Notes under the pieces: model-generated
What the model saw: only the letters and a program-made list of their open reading frames with translations
What the model was told of the DNA's origin: nothing
Databases searched by the model: none
In this document: positions 1 to 9,136 of the stretch, piece by piece
Layout: the number at the start of each line of letters is the position of its first letter
Position numbering within the stretch: the first letter of the stretch is position 1
Position numbers and translations under genes: made by a program
Source: Dokdonella_A sp014338185
GTDB lineage: Bacteria; Pseudomonadota; Gammaproteobacteria; Xanthomonadales; Rhodanobacteraceae
DNA: 64,000 bases
NCBI GenBank assembly: GCA_030263295.1
Contig: SZOS01000001.1
Span: 124,001 to 188,000, forward strand
Direction: 5' to 3'

Positions 1-1309
1 TGTTGGCGAGGTCGGCAAAACCCGAGTCGAGCTGGCCCTGGTAGTCGTCCCACAGCGGCAGGCGCCAGGCGCGGTCGTGGGTGGCCTGGCCCGCATCCAG
101 CAGCTGCGCGGCCAGGTCCTCGTCGCGCGTCATCAGGCCCGAGGCATGCTTGCCCAGCGCCACCACGCAGGCACCGGTGAGCGTGGCCACGTCGATGATC
201 ACCTGCGGATCGAACTTCTGCACGTAGGTCAGCGCATCGCACAGGATCAGGCGGCCTTCGGCGTCGGTGTTGAGCACCTCGATGGTGAGCCCGGACATGC
301 TGGTGAGGATGTCGCTGGGGCGGTAGGAATTGCCGCCGGGCATGTTCTCCACCGCGGGCACCACGCAGACGAGGTTGAGCGGCAGCTTGAGCTCGACCGC
401 GGCGAGGAACGCGCCGAGCACACCGGCGGCGCCGCACATGTCGAACTTCATCTCCTCCATGCCCGCGCCGGGCTTGAGCGAGATGCCGCCGCTGTCGAAG
501 GTGATGCCCTTGCCCACCAGCGCATGCGGTCGCGCCTCGCCGCCGCCGCGCCACTGCAGCACGATGAGTTTGGGGGCGTTGGCCGAGCCCTGCGCCACGC
601 CCAGCAGCGCACCCATGCCGAGCTTGGTCATATCCTCGCGCTCGAGCACCTCGACGCTCACGCCCGCATGGCGCGCGGCCAGCTCGCGTGCCTGGGCGGC
701 GACGTGGGCCGGGTTGCAGATGTTGGGCGGCAGGTTGCCCAGTTCGCGGGCGAAGCGCACGCCGCTCGCGATCGCGCTCGCCTGCGCCAGGGCCGTGCGC
801 GTGGCCGGGCCGTCGGCGCCGGCCAGGCCCAGCGTGGCCAGCTGCGGCGGCTCGGCCTCGCCCTTGGGCTTGAACGTGGCGGTGTAGCGGTAGGCCTGCG
901 CATCGGTCGCGAGCGCGATCGTGCGCAGTTTCCACGCCAGTTCCCGGCCTTCGACCTCGACTTCGGCCAGGGTGCTGTGGGCGCTGGTGATCGGCATCGC
1001 CCTGAGCGCGCGCGCGGCGTCGGCGGCGGCGCGGTGGAAGGCCGCCACGTCGCACTTGGCGGGGTCGCCGAGCCCGACCAGCAGCACGCGCTCGGCCTTG
1101 ATCCCGGGCAGGCCGAACAGCACCGTGGTGGCGCCGGCCTTGCCGGTGGCATCACCGCTGGCCACTACGCGCGCGATTGCGCCGCCGCTGGCTTCGTCGA
1201 TGCGCCGGGCCGAGGGTGTGAGCGCGCCGCCCTGGTGCAGGCCCACCACCACGCAGGGGCTGGCGATGCTGTCGGGCGAGTCGGTGCTGAGCGTGAAGTG
1301 CAGGGTCAT
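1..1309 (-). CDS. pepA: Leucyl aminopeptidase (M17), C-terminus cut by window edge
   Basis: Cytosolic hexameric metallo-aminopeptidase that removes N-terminal residues from peptides; PepA also acts as a DNA-binding accessory factor in some gammaproteobacteria. Translation from the ATG at 1309 gives 436 residues before the edge; the family has about 490-500, so roughly 60 C-terminal residues are missing. The M17 metal and catalytic motifs are visible: VGKGITFDSGGISLKPG and NTDAEGRL, which supply the two-metal site lysine, aspartates and glutamate. The N-terminal half is the variable macro-like domain. The gene is divergent from lptF across a 158-base gap, the arrangement known from many gammaproteobacteria (pepA/lptFG). 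Identification is firm; only the end is unknown. Confidence 0.95.
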   Translation of the reverse strand, partial: MTLHFTLSTDSPDSIASPCVVVGLHQGGALTPSARRIDEASGGAIARVVASGDATGKAGATTVLFGLPGIKAERVLLVGLGDPAKCDVAAFHRAAADAARALRAMPITSAHSTLAEVEVEGRELAWKLRTIALATDAQAYRYTATFKPKGEAEPPQLATLGLAGADGPATRTALAQASAIASGVRFARELGNLPPNICNPAHVAAQARELAARHAGVSVEVLEREDMTKLGMGALLGVAQGSANAPKLIVLQWRGGGEARPHALVGKGITFDSGGISLKPGAGMEEMKFDMCGAAGVLGAFLAAVELKLPLNLVCVVPAVENMPGGNSYRPSDILTSMSGLTIEVLNTDAEGRLILCDALTYVQKFDPQVIIDVATLTGACVVALGKHASGLMTRDEDLAAQLLDAGQATHDRAWRLPLWDDYQGQLDSGFADLAN

Positions 1310-1467
1310 CGGAGGTTCCGGCAGGGTTTGAGGGTGCATGGCGCCGACGCGGTTACACTGTCCCATCGATCCGGTGCCCGCGGCCGCCACGCGGCCGCGA
1401 CGCACGCCACGGATCGCGCGGCAACGGCCATTGCACGCCGGCTCGCCCGCTGCTCCCGAGTGTGCGC

Positions 1468-2619
1468 ATGAAGCCCAATAGTCTAAGGCAAAGCCCGTTG
1501 CACCTGCGTATCGTCGATCGCTACCTGTGGCGTGAAGTCGTGGCCGGCTGTGGCGCGGCGGCGGCGGTGCTGCTGCTGGTGATGGTCGGCGGACTGGCCA
1601 CCGAGATGCTCAACAACGTCGCGCGCGGGCGCATCCCGGCCGAGCTGCTGCTCACACTGATCGGGCTGCATGCGGTGGGCACCTTGCCGTTGCTGGTGCC
1701 GCTGGCGGTGCTGCTGGGCGTGCTGCTCGGCTACGGGCGGCTGTGGCGCGACAGCGAGATGGCGGTGCTGCAGGCCTCGGGACTGGATGCGCGCGGCCTG
1801 CTGCGGCCGCTGCTGTGGTGTGTGCTGCCGGCGGCGCTGCTGCTCGCGGTGGTGGCGCTGTGGCTGGCGCCGGCGGCCGACCGCAAGGCCCAGGACCTGG
1901 TCACGCGCGCGAGCCGCTCGCTGATCGTGGCCGGGCTGGAGCCGGGGCGCTTCGTCGAGTTGCCGGGACGCGAGGGCGTGATCCACGTCGGGGAGATGTC
2001 GGCCGACGGCACGCGCTTCAAGCGCATGTTCATCGAGATCGAGCGCGCCGACGCACAGGCAGGCAAGCGCCGCATCGACGTGATCACCGCGGCGTCGGGT
2101 TTCCTCTACCACGATGCCGATGGCGTGGGCCGCTACCTCGCGCTGGAGGACGGCTTTCGCGTCGAAGGCAAGCTCGGCGAGGATGATTACCGCCTCATGC
2201 GCTTCCAGCGCAACGACATGAAGCTGCCCGACGTGGTCAGCGACAAGAGCGAAACCGCGCGCAAGCGTGCCGTGCGCAGCACCAGCCTGTGGCGCGCGAG
2301 CGCCGAGGATCCGTTTGCACGCGCCGAGTTGCACTGGCGCCTGGCCGCGCCGCTGTCGGTGTGCGTGCTCGGCCTGCTGGCCTGGCCGCTGGCGCGCTCG
2401 AGCCCGCGCGAGCCGCGCTATGCGCGCCTGCTGCTCGCGCTGCTGGCGTGGCTGGTCTACTACAACCTGCTGCTGCTCGGGCGTTCGTGGCTGGCCGCCG
2501 ACGCCTTGCCCGCGGCGGCGGGGCTGTGGTGGGTGCACCTGCCCACGCTGCTGCTCGCGCTGTGGCTGATCCGCAGCGGCGAACGGCTCAAGGCGCCCGC
2601 GCGCGGAGCCGCGCCATGA
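1468..2619 (+). CDS. lptF: LPS export ABC transporter permease LptF
   Basis: One of the two inner-membrane permeases of the LptB2FGC complex, which extracts LPS from the inner membrane and feeds it to the LptA bridge. The 383-residue protein has the family topology: membrane helices near residues 25-45, 60-85 and 105-125, a periplasmic beta-jellyroll domain (about 130-270), then three more helices near the C-terminus. I chose the ATG at 1468; a GTG two codons upstream (1462) is equally possible and neither has a strong ribosome site. The stop overlaps the start of lptG (ATGA), so the two permeases are translationally coupled. A TACACT hexamer at 1354-1359 could be a -10 element, but no matching -35 was found. 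Confidence 0.93.
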   Translation: MKPNSLRQSPLHLRIVDRYLWREVVAGCGAAAAVLLLVMVGGLATEMLNNVARGRIPAELLLTLIGLHAVGTLPLLVPLAVLLGVLLGYGRLWRDSEMAVLQASGLDARGLLRPLLWCVLPAALLLAVVALWLAPAADRKAQDLVTRASRSLIVAGLEPGRFVELPGREGVIHVGEMSADGTRFKRMFIEIERADAQAGKRRIDVITAASGFLYHDADGVGRYLALEDGFRVEGKLGEDDYRLMRFQRNDMKLPDVVSDKSETARKRAVRSTSLWRASAEDPFARAELHWRLAAPLSVCVLGLLAWPLARSSPREPRYARLLLALLAWLVYYNLLLLGRSWLAADALPAAAGLWWVHLPTLLLALWLIRSGERLKAPARGAAP

Positions 2620-3746
2620 GTGCCGCGGCGACCACGCTGCCGGCTCCGGCACGCCTGCGGCGGCCGTGGTTCAAGCGCGTCGACCGGCTCATCGCCGGCG
2701 CGGTGCTGGGCATGATCGCGCTGAGCTGGGGCGTGATCGTGAGCCTGGACGCGCTACGCATCTTCGTCGGCGAGCTCGGTGACATCGGCCAGGGCCACTA
2801 CACGCTCGGCCGCGCCGCGCTGTATGTTGCCTTCACCGTGCCGCGGCGCGTGTACGAGATGTTCGGCTACGCCGCGCTGATCGGCGCGCTGCTCGGCCTG
2901 GGCGGACTGGCCAATTCGGGCGAGCTCACCGCGCTGCGCGCGGCCGGCCTGTCGCGCCTGCGCATCTGTGCCTCGGTGGCCCTGAGCATGCTGCTGCTCA
3001 CCGCCGGCGTGGTCGTGCTCGGCGAGACGCTCGGCCCGTGGGGCGAGCGCCGCGCGCAACAGGTGCAGTTGGCCGCCAAGTCGAGCGAAGTCGCGCTGGC
3101 CAAGGGCGTGCTGTGGGCACGCGATGGCAGCGCGATGATCGGAGCGCGCACCGCGCGTGCGCATGGCACGGGCGATGCGGTGCAGCTCGACGAGGTGCGC
3201 ATGTTCGAGTTCGAGGACGATGGCCGCCTGCGTACCCTGTCGACCGCGCGCAAGGCGATCCATGCCGATGGCCGGTGGACGCTGCATGAGGTGCGCCGCA
3301 CGGTGTTCGGGCCGGACAGCGCCGCGTCGACCACGCTGCCGACCGAGCAGTGGCGTTCGAGCCTGGAGCCGAGCGTGCTGCAGGCGAGCATCGTGCGGCC
3401 GCGCTACATGAACCTGCGCGACCTGCAGCGCAATATCGTGCTGCTGGATCGCAACCAGCAGGATGCGGGCGCGTTCCGCAGTGCGTACTGGGCGCGCGTG
3501 TTCTACCCGCTGGCCGTGCTCGTGCCCGCGCTGTGCGCGCTGCCGTTCGCGTTCGGCACGCTGCGCAGCGGCGGCCTGTCCAAGCGCCTGCTGCTGGGCA
3601 TCGTGATCGCGCTGGGCTTTTACCTGCTGCAGCGGTCGACCATCAACATCGCGGCGGTGTACGACGTGCATCCCGCGCTCGCCAACCTGCTGCCGCCGCT
3701 GATCCTCGCCGCGCTGGCCGCGGCCTGGTTCCGGCATCGCGCCTGA
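2616..3746 (+). CDS. lptG: LPS export ABC transporter permease LptG
   Basis: Partner permease of LptF in the LPS transporter. The 376-residue protein has an N-terminal helix around residues 25-50, two more near 85-125, a periplasmic jellyroll domain in the middle and three C-terminal helices ending in a short basic tail. The start is the ATG inside the lptF stop (4-base overlap), the usual operon layout. About 20 residues precede the first conserved segment, slightly longer than the typical LptG N-terminus. It is followed by a 60-base GC-rich gap to the convergent queG. Confidence 0.93.
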   Translation: MSAAATTLPAPARLRRPWFKRVDRLIAGAVLGMIALSWGVIVSLDALRIFVGELGDIGQGHYTLGRAALYVAFTVPRRVYEMFGYAALIGALLGLGGLANSGELTALRAAGLSRLRICASVALSMLLLTAGVVVLGETLGPWGERRAQQVQLAAKSSEVALAKGVLWARDGSAMIGARTARAHGTGDAVQLDEVRMFEFEDDGRLRTLSTARKAIHADGRWTLHEVRRTVFGPDSAASTTLPTEQWRSSLEPSVLQASIVRPRYMNLRDLQRNIVLLDRNQQDAGAFRSAYWARVFYPLAVLVPALCALPFAFGTLRSGGLSKRLLLGIVIALGFYLLQRSTINIAAVYDVHPALANLLPPLILAALAAAWFRHRA

Positions 3747-3806
3747 CCCGTGCGCGCGGGCCCGGCGCGCATCGGCCGCGCAGCCGCCGCCCCGTGCCGC
3801 GCGCGA

Positions 3807-4910
3807 TCAGCGGCCCTCGGGCGGGGCCTGGCCACTGCCACGCGCGTGCTGCCGGGCCAGTGCCCAGGCGACGTGTTCGCGCACCAGCGGCGAGGGATCG
3901 TCGGCGCGCGCCTGCAGCGCCGCGACCACCGCGGCCGAGTGGGGTGCGTTGCCGAGCGCGATCGCGATGTTGCGCAACCAGCCCTCGTAGCCGGCACGGC
4001 GGATCGACATGCCCTCGGTGCGCGCGAGCCAGGTCGGTTCGTCCCAGCCGAACAGGTCCACCAAGCGCTGGCCGTCGAGCCGGTGGCGTGGGGCGAAATC
4101 CGGCTCGGCCGTCACTTGCGCGAACTTGTTCCACGGGCAGGCGAGCTGGCAGTCGTCGCAGCCGAAGATGCGGTTGCCCAGCAGCGGGCGCAGCTCGGGG
4201 TCGATCGAACCCTTGTGCTCGATCGTGAGGTAGGAGATGCAGCGCCGCGCATCCAGCTGGTAGGGCGCCACGATCGCGCCGGTCGGACACAGCTCGATGC
4301 AGCGCGTGCAACTGCCGCAATGGTCGGACACCGGCGCATCGAGCGGCAGCGGCAGGTCGGTGTAGAGCTCGCCGAGGAAAAAGTACGAGCCGGCCTCGCG
4401 CGACAGCGTCAGGGTGTGCTTGCCGCGCCAGCCCAGGCCGGCCTTCTGCGCGAGCGGTTTTTCGAACACGGGCGCCGAGTCGCACAGTGCGCGATAACGG
4501 AACGGGCCGATCGCGGCGACGATGCGGTCGGCGAGCTTCTGCACGCGCTTGCGCACCAGCTTGTGGTAGTCGCGGCCGAGCGCGTAGCGCGAGATGTAGC
4601 CGAGCTCGCCATCGTGCACCACGTCCCAGGCCTGGCGGATGTCGGGTGGCGCATAGTCCATGCGCAGCGAGATCACGCGGATCGTGCCCGGCAGCAGGCT
4701 GGCCGGATCGGCCCGCATCGACGCGCGCTCGGCCAGCCACGCCATGTCGCCGTGGTGGCCATGTGCGAGGTAGGCGGCCAGCCCCGCCGCGGCCTCGCCA
4801 AGGCCGGTGTCGGCGATGCCGGCCTTGGCGAAGCCGAGCTCGCGCGCCCAGCGCTTGATGTCGATGGCGAGCGCCGCCCAGTCGGTGTGCGGCGCCGGTG
4901 GGTCAGGCAT
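3807..4910 (-). CDS. queG: Epoxyqueuosine reductase QueG
   Basis: Cobalamin- and iron-sulfur-dependent enzyme that reduces epoxyqueuosine to queuosine in the wobble position of certain tRNAs, the last step of queuosine synthesis. The 367-residue protein carries two ferredoxin-like cysteine clusters, CGSCTRCIELCP and CDDCQLACPWN, which bind the two [4Fe-4S] centres, preceded by the cobalamin-binding domain. The C-terminal 60-70 residues look like the HEAT-type helical repeat of the longer QueG form. The start is the ATG at 4910. It is transcribed toward lptG; in many gammaproteobacteria queG sits beside nnrD/tsaE, which are not here. Confidence 0.95.
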   Translation of the reverse strand: MPDPPAPHTDWAALAIDIKRWARELGFAKAGIADTGLGEAAAGLAAYLAHGHHGDMAWLAERASMRADPASLLPGTIRVISLRMDYAPPDIRQAWDVVHDGELGYISRYALGRDYHKLVRKRVQKLADRIVAAIGPFRYRALCDSAPVFEKPLAQKAGLGWRGKHTLTLSREAGSYFFLGELYTDLPLPLDAPVSDHCGSCTRCIELCPTGAIVAPYQLDARRCISYLTIEHKGSIDPELRPLLGNRIFGCDDCQLACPWNKFAQVTAEPDFAPRHRLDGQRLVDLFGWDEPTWLARTEGMSIRRAGYEGWLRNIAIALGNAPHSAAVVAALQARADDPSPLVREHVAWALARQHARGSGQAPPEGR

Positions 4911-5026
4911 GCACGCTCACGGGCAGGACACCGGGACCGCCAGCATAACGCCGTGGCGCCCGCCGCCGGTCGTGATGGCGCGGTGACCGATGCGCGTGGC
5001 CGGCCGCCACGGCCGCGGCGGCGGTG

Positions 5027-5057
5027 TTGCGTGGGCGTGTGCGGCAGCAGCTATAGT
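5027..5057 (+). promoter_or_regulatory. Candidate sigma-70 promoter for the acyltransferase gene
   Basis: TTGCGT at 5027-5032 and TATAGT at 5052-5057 are separated by 19 bases and lie 30 bases ahead of the ATG at 5087, in the divergent gap between queG and the acyltransferase. The -10 matches consensus at five of six positions and the spacer is slightly long. Inferred from sequence only. Confidence 0.4.
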
Positions 5058-5086
5058 CGCGCGACGTCTTGCCGCCGCCAACGCCC

Positions 5087-6217
5087 ATGCGCAGTCCCAA
5101 CCTCCGCTATCTGCCGGCCGTCGACCATGTGCGCGCGTATGCGGCGCTGCTCATCGTGTTCTACCACGGGCTGCACGTGTTCGCGTACGAGGCGCGCTTT
5201 GGCAAGCAGTTCGGCATCGACCACTGGCTGCAGCCGGCCAACCCGTTGCTTGCGGCGCTGGCCGAGGGCCATACCGCGGTGGCGCTGTTCATGGTGCTGT
5301 CGGGCTTCATCCTCACGCTCGCGGCGCTGCCCGACGGCGTGCGCTGGCTCGGCTTCATCCGCAACCGGCTGCTGCGGACCTACCCGCTGTTCGTGCTGCT
5401 GACCTTCGCCGGCATTGCTGCAATGCCGCAGAACTTCAGCTTCAGTGCCGTCATGCAGCAACTGCTGGGCCTGGGCAACGAGCCGGGCACGTTCGTGGCG
5501 CCGCCGTTCACGAGCCTGTTGTGGACGATCGCGGTGGAATGGCAGTTCTACCTGATCTTCCCCTTGCTCGTGGCGGTGCTGGCCAAGGGCTGGACGCGCC
5601 AGGTGGCCGGGTTCATCGCGGTGCTGCTGCTGCTGCGGCTGGCCGTGGTGATCGCGGGTGGCAATGCGCGCGAGGTCAGCTACATGCAGATCATCGGCCG
5701 GCTCGACCAGTTCCTGCTCGGCATGTGGGCGGCGTGGCGCTGGCGCGAACGGCCGCCGTCGCCGCGTGGTGGGGCCATCCTCGCCGCGCTGGCGCTGCTG
5801 GCCGCGATCCTCGGCCTGTGGGCACTCAACGCGAGCGGCGGCTGGCCGACCACGTATGGCTGGAAGATCCTCATGCCCACCGTCGAGGGCGCGGTCTGGG
5901 CCGCGTTCGTGCTCGGCTACGTGGCCTGGGCCAACGATGCGCGCCGCTGGTGGTCGCGCGCACTGGCCTGGATCGGTGAGATCTCGTACTCGATCTACCT
6001 GCTGCATTTCGTGGTGATCTGGTCGCTGTTGCGTTCGGGGCTGGTGCCGGTTTGGAGCGGGCGCTTCGTGGTCGATGCGCTGCTCAATACCCTGCTGCTG
6101 GCGCTGCCGATCACGCTGGCGGTGTCGGCGCTCAGCTACCGCTTCGTCGAACGGCCGTTCCTGAGCCTGCGCGGCACCTACCACCGCGATCAGGGCGCCG
6201 CGGCGGGCGCGCCGTGA
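5087..6217 (+). CDS. Acyltransferase family 3 integral membrane protein
   Basis: A 376-residue polytopic inner-membrane protein of the acyltransferase 3 family (OafA/NodX type), which transfers acetyl or other acyl groups to sugars of surface glycans or to other envelope molecules. The first block reads LPAVDHVRAYAALLIVFYHG, with the conserved Arg and His expected near the first membrane helix, and about ten hydrophobic helices follow. The C-terminal block YSFVERPF-like (SYRFVERPF) is typical. It has no SGNH hydrolase domain, so it is the membrane-only form. The ATG at 5087 starts right before the conserved block; an upstream TTG at 5069 is possible. The substrate cannot be told from the sequence and neighbours give no clear hint. 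Confidence 0.85.
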   Translation: MRSPNLRYLPAVDHVRAYAALLIVFYHGLHVFAYEARFGKQFGIDHWLQPANPLLAALAEGHTAVALFMVLSGFILTLAALPDGVRWLGFIRNRLLRTYPLFVLLTFAGIAAMPQNFSFSAVMQQLLGLGNEPGTFVAPPFTSLLWTIAVEWQFYLIFPLLVAVLAKGWTRQVAGFIAVLLLLRLAVVIAGGNAREVSYMQIIGRLDQFLLGMWAAWRWRERPPSPRGGAILAALALLAAILGLWALNASGGWPTTYGWKILMPTVEGAVWAAFVLGYVAWANDARRWWSRALAWIGEISYSIYLLHFVVIWSLLRSGLVPVWSGRFVVDALLNTLLLALPITLAVSALSYRFVERPFLSLRGTYHRDQGAAAGAP

Positions 6218-6316
6218 CCGGGTCCTGAACCGTGCGCCGATGCCGCGGAAAATCGCGGGCATAGGTGTACACTCGGGCGCGATCGCCGGCGCGGAGGCCG
6301 GCTTGGGGGCAAGGTC

Positions 6317-7444
6317 ATGAGCAACTTCGATTTCACCTCGTATCTCAAGCTGATGACGCACAAGAAGGCGTCGGACCTGTTCATCACCGCGGGTGTGGCG
6401 CCATCGATCAAGGTCAATGGCCGGATCGGGCCGATCACCCAGGAGCCACTCACGCCGCAGCAGTCGCGCGACCTCGTGCTCAACGTGATGACGCCCTCGC
6501 AGCGCGAGGAGTTCGAAAAGACCCACGAATGCCAGTTCGCGATCGCGGTGACCGGGGTCGGACGCTTCCGTGTGTCGTGCTTCTACCAGCGCAACTGCGT
6601 GGGCATGGTGCTGCGCCGCATCGAAACGCGCATCCCGACCATCGAGGAGCTGAGCCTGCCGCCGATCATCAAGTCGCTGGCGATGACCAAGCGCGGCATC
6701 ATCATCTTCGTCGGCGCCACCGGCACCGGCAAGTCGACCTCGCTGGCGGCGATGATCGGCTACCGCAACCAGAACTCGACCGGCCACATCATCACGATCG
6801 AGGATCCGATCGAATACGTGCACAAGCACGAAGGCTGCATCGTCACCCAGCGCGAGCTGGGCATCGATACCGACAGCTGGGAGAACGCGCTCAAGAACAC
6901 CCTGCGCCAGGCCCCCGACGTGATCATGATCGGCGAGGTGCGCACGCGCGAGACGATGGAACACGCGATCAACTTCTCCGAGACCGGCCACCTGTGCCTG
7001 TGCACGCTGCACGCGAACAACGCCAACCAGGCGATGGATCGCATCATCCATTTCTTCCCGGACGATCGCCGTGAGCAGCTGTTCATGGACCTGTCGCTCA
7101 ACCTCAAGGGCGTGGTCGCGCAGCAGCTCATCCCCACGCCCGACGGCAAGGCGCGGCGCGTGGCGATGGAAATCCTGCTCGGCACGCCGCTGGTACAGGA
7201 CTACATCCGCCAGGGCGAGATCCACAAGATCAAGGACGTGATGAAGGAGTCGACCAACCTCGGCATGAAGACCTTCGACCAGGCCTTGTTCGAGCTGTAC
7301 CAGGCCGGCGAGATCAGCTACGAGGATGCGCTGCGCCACGCCGACTCGGCCAACGAGGTGCGCCTGAAGATCAAGCTCGCGCAGGGCGGCGACGCGCACA
7401 CGCTGAGCCAGGGCATGGACGGGGTCGAACTGGTCGAGACCTGA
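6317..7444 (+). CDS. pilU: Type IV pilus retraction ATPase PilU
   Basis: Cytoplasmic hexameric ATPase that works with PilT to depolymerise type IV pili during twitching. The 375-residue protein has the N-terminal PAS-like domain (KASDLFITAGVAPSIKVNG), Walker A GATGTGKST near residue 135, the Asp and His boxes, and the conserved ARTRET-like segment VRTRETMEHAI. The match to PilU rather than PilT rests on the HTHKK-type start LMTHKKASDLF and on the extended C-terminus after the ATPase core. The start is preceded by GGGGGCAAGGTC. pilT usually sits directly upstream of pilU; here the upstream neighbour is an acyltransferase gene, so PilT must be encoded elsewhere. Confidence 0.92.
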   Translation: MSNFDFTSYLKLMTHKKASDLFITAGVAPSIKVNGRIGPITQEPLTPQQSRDLVLNVMTPSQREEFEKTHECQFAIAVTGVGRFRVSCFYQRNCVGMVLRRIETRIPTIEELSLPPIIKSLAMTKRGIIIFVGATGTGKSTSLAAMIGYRNQNSTGHIITIEDPIEYVHKHEGCIVTQRELGIDTDSWENALKNTLRQAPDVIMIGEVRTRETMEHAINFSETGHLCLCTLHANNANQAMDRIIHFFPDDRREQLFMDLSLNLKGVVAQQLIPTPDGKARRVAMEILLGTPLVQDYIRQGEIHKIKDVMKESTNLGMKTFDQALFELYQAGEISYEDALRHADSANEVRLKIKLAQGGDAHTLSQGMDGVELVET

Positions 7445-7460
7445 GCTCGCGGCGAGGGCC

Positions 7461-7492
7461 CGGCCGCGCCGCTTGCCAGTCGCGCGCGGCCG
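7461..7492 (+). terminator. GC-rich hairpin after pilU
   Basis: CGGCCGCGC at 7461-7469 pairs with GCGCGGCCG at 7484-7492 across a 14-base loop, 17 bases after the pilU stop. There is no T-run, so it is a terminator-like hairpin rather than a proven intrinsic terminator. Confidence 0.35.
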
Positions 7493-7570
7493 TGCGCACT
7501 GGCGCTGCAGGCTGACCGTGGACGCGCGTGCGGCGACGCGCCCGGGCCTGCGCACCGTATCATTGCGCCG

Positions 7571-9136
7571 ATGCCTGCCCACGATCCTGCGCGCACCGCC
7601 CCGGTGATCCCCGAACTCGAACGTCTGCGCCGCGTATGGGAGCGGCTGGGCGCGGACGATCCGTTGTGGGCGGTGCTGTCGGCGCCGGACAAGCGCGGCC
7701 GGCGCTGGCAGGTCGAGGAGTTCCTCGCCACGGGCGAGCGCGAGATCGCGATGCAGCTCGCGGCCGCGGCGCAGCTGGGTTATCCGCGCGAGCACGGGCT
7801 CGCGCTGGATTTCGGCTGCGGCGCCGGGCGCCTGTCGCGGGCGCTCGCGGGCCACTTCGCGCGCGTCATCGGGGTCGACGTGTCGGCCAGCATGGTGGCC
7901 GCCGCGCGTGCGCTCAACGAGGGTATCGACAACCTCGAATGGCGCGTCAACACCGGGCCGGACCTGGCCGGCATCGCCGATGCGAGCGTGGATTTCCTGT
8001 GCTCGCACATCACGCTGCAGCATATCCCGGCGGCGCTGGCCGCGGGCTACGTGGCCGAGTTCTTCCGCGTGCTGGCGCCCGGTGGCGTAGCACTGTTCCA
8101 GTTCGTCGCTGCCGCCGATCGCAGCCTGCGTGGGCATGTGTATGGCGCAATGCCGAACCGCTGGCTCAATCCGTTGCGCCGCATCGCGTGGCGCCGCCGC
8201 GACGTGTTCGAGATGCATGCGCTGGACGAGGCGCGCTTGCGCGCGCTGCTGGCCGGGCACGCCAACCTGCGGCTGGCACGGGCCGACGACGAGGCCTCGG
8301 CCGGCGCCGGCTGGCAGGGTCGACGCTGGATCGTGGTCAACGAGGCGCAGCCGCCGCTGCGCTGCGAGCATGCGGGCAGCGTGCACTACGTGGATGCGGG
8401 CGATGCCCATATCGGCGCGGCACTGCTGTCCGGCCAGGCCTACGAGCCACACGTCGCGGCGTTGCTGCGCGAGCGCTTGCGCCCGGGCGACGTGGTGCTC
8501 GACATCGGCGCCCACATCGGCATCCATGCCCTGCTCGCGGCACGCTGCGTGGGCGCGCAGGGGCGCGTGATCGCGGTCGAGCCCGTGCCGCGCAACCGCG
8601 CGCTGCTCGCGCGCGCGGCGCAGGCCAATGGCCTGGCCCGGATCGAGCTCATCGCGGCCGCGGCAAGCGATCGCGCCGGCATGGTCGAATTGCTGAGCCA
8701 TCCCGCGACCTCGAATGCGGCGACCCCGGCGGCGGCCGGCGCGCGCCTGCGCGGCGCGGGCGGGCAACTGCTGCAGGTGCCGACCGTCGCGCTCGACGAG
8801 CTGCTCGACCTGCCGCGGCTGGACCTGGTCAAGATCGACGTGCAGGGCATGGAGGCGCTGGCGCTGCGCGGACTGCAGCGGCACCTGCGCCGCCATCGCC
8901 CGCTGCTGCTGGGCGAGTTCAATCCGCCGGCACTGCGCGCTGCCAGCGGCATCGAGCCGCTGGATTACCTGGAATGGCTGCGCGGCCTGTACCCGGCGTT
9001 CACCGTGCTGCATCGCGACGGCCGCCGCGAGCACTGCCGCGATGCGCGGCAGGTGCTGGCGGCGTGGCAGCAAGCCAACGCGGCAGCAGCGGCGGGCGGG
9101 GCGCTGCCGCTGGAGCTCGCGCTAGGGTGCGATTGA
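7571..9136 (+). CDS. Tandem methyltransferase: class I SAM domain fused to FkbM-type domain
   Basis: A 521-residue protein with two different Rossmann methyltransferase domains. The N-terminal one (about residues 50-220) has the SAM-binding motif LDFGCGAGRLSR at 79-90 and resembles the Methyltransf_11/25 group. The C-terminal one (about 285-500) is FkbM-like: VVLDIGAHIGIHALLA starting near 308, an acidic VEPVPRNRALL at the end of strand two, and KIDVQGMEALALRG, the FkbM signature strand. FkbM enzymes O-methylate sugars and polyketides, so a glycan target is plausible but not shown. Its 3' end overlaps the convergent lipoprotein gene by 15 bases. A TATCAT hexamer at 7558-7563 is too close to the start to serve unless the leader is very short. 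Confidence 0.82.
   Translation: MPAHDPARTAPVIPELERLRRVWERLGADDPLWAVLSAPDKRGRRWQVEEFLATGEREIAMQLAAAAQLGYPREHGLALDFGCGAGRLSRALAGHFARVIGVDVSASMVAAARALNEGIDNLEWRVNTGPDLAGIADASVDFLCSHITLQHIPAALAAGYVAEFFRVLAPGGVALFQFVAAADRSLRGHVYGAMPNRWLNPLRRIAWRRRDVFEMHALDEARLRALLAGHANLRLARADDEASAGAGWQGRRWIVVNEAQPPLRCEHAGSVHYVDAGDAHIGAALLSGQAYEPHVAALLRERLRPGDVVLDIGAHIGIHALLAARCVGAQGRVIAVEPVPRNRALLARAAQANGLARIELIAAAASDRAGMVELLSHPATSNAATPAAAGARLRGAGGQLLQVPTVALDELLDLPRLDLVKIDVQGMEALALRGLQRHLRRHRPLLLGEFNPPALRAASGIEPLDYLEWLRGLYPAFTVLHRDGRREHCRDARQVLAAWQQANAAAAAGGALPLELALGCD

Noticed and set aside
5051..9073. Open frame of about 1340 codons on the minus strand
   Set aside because: It lies opposite the acyltransferase, pilU and methyltransferase genes, is rich in Arg, His, Gln and Ala, and has no motif; it arises from the high GC content of the third codon positions.
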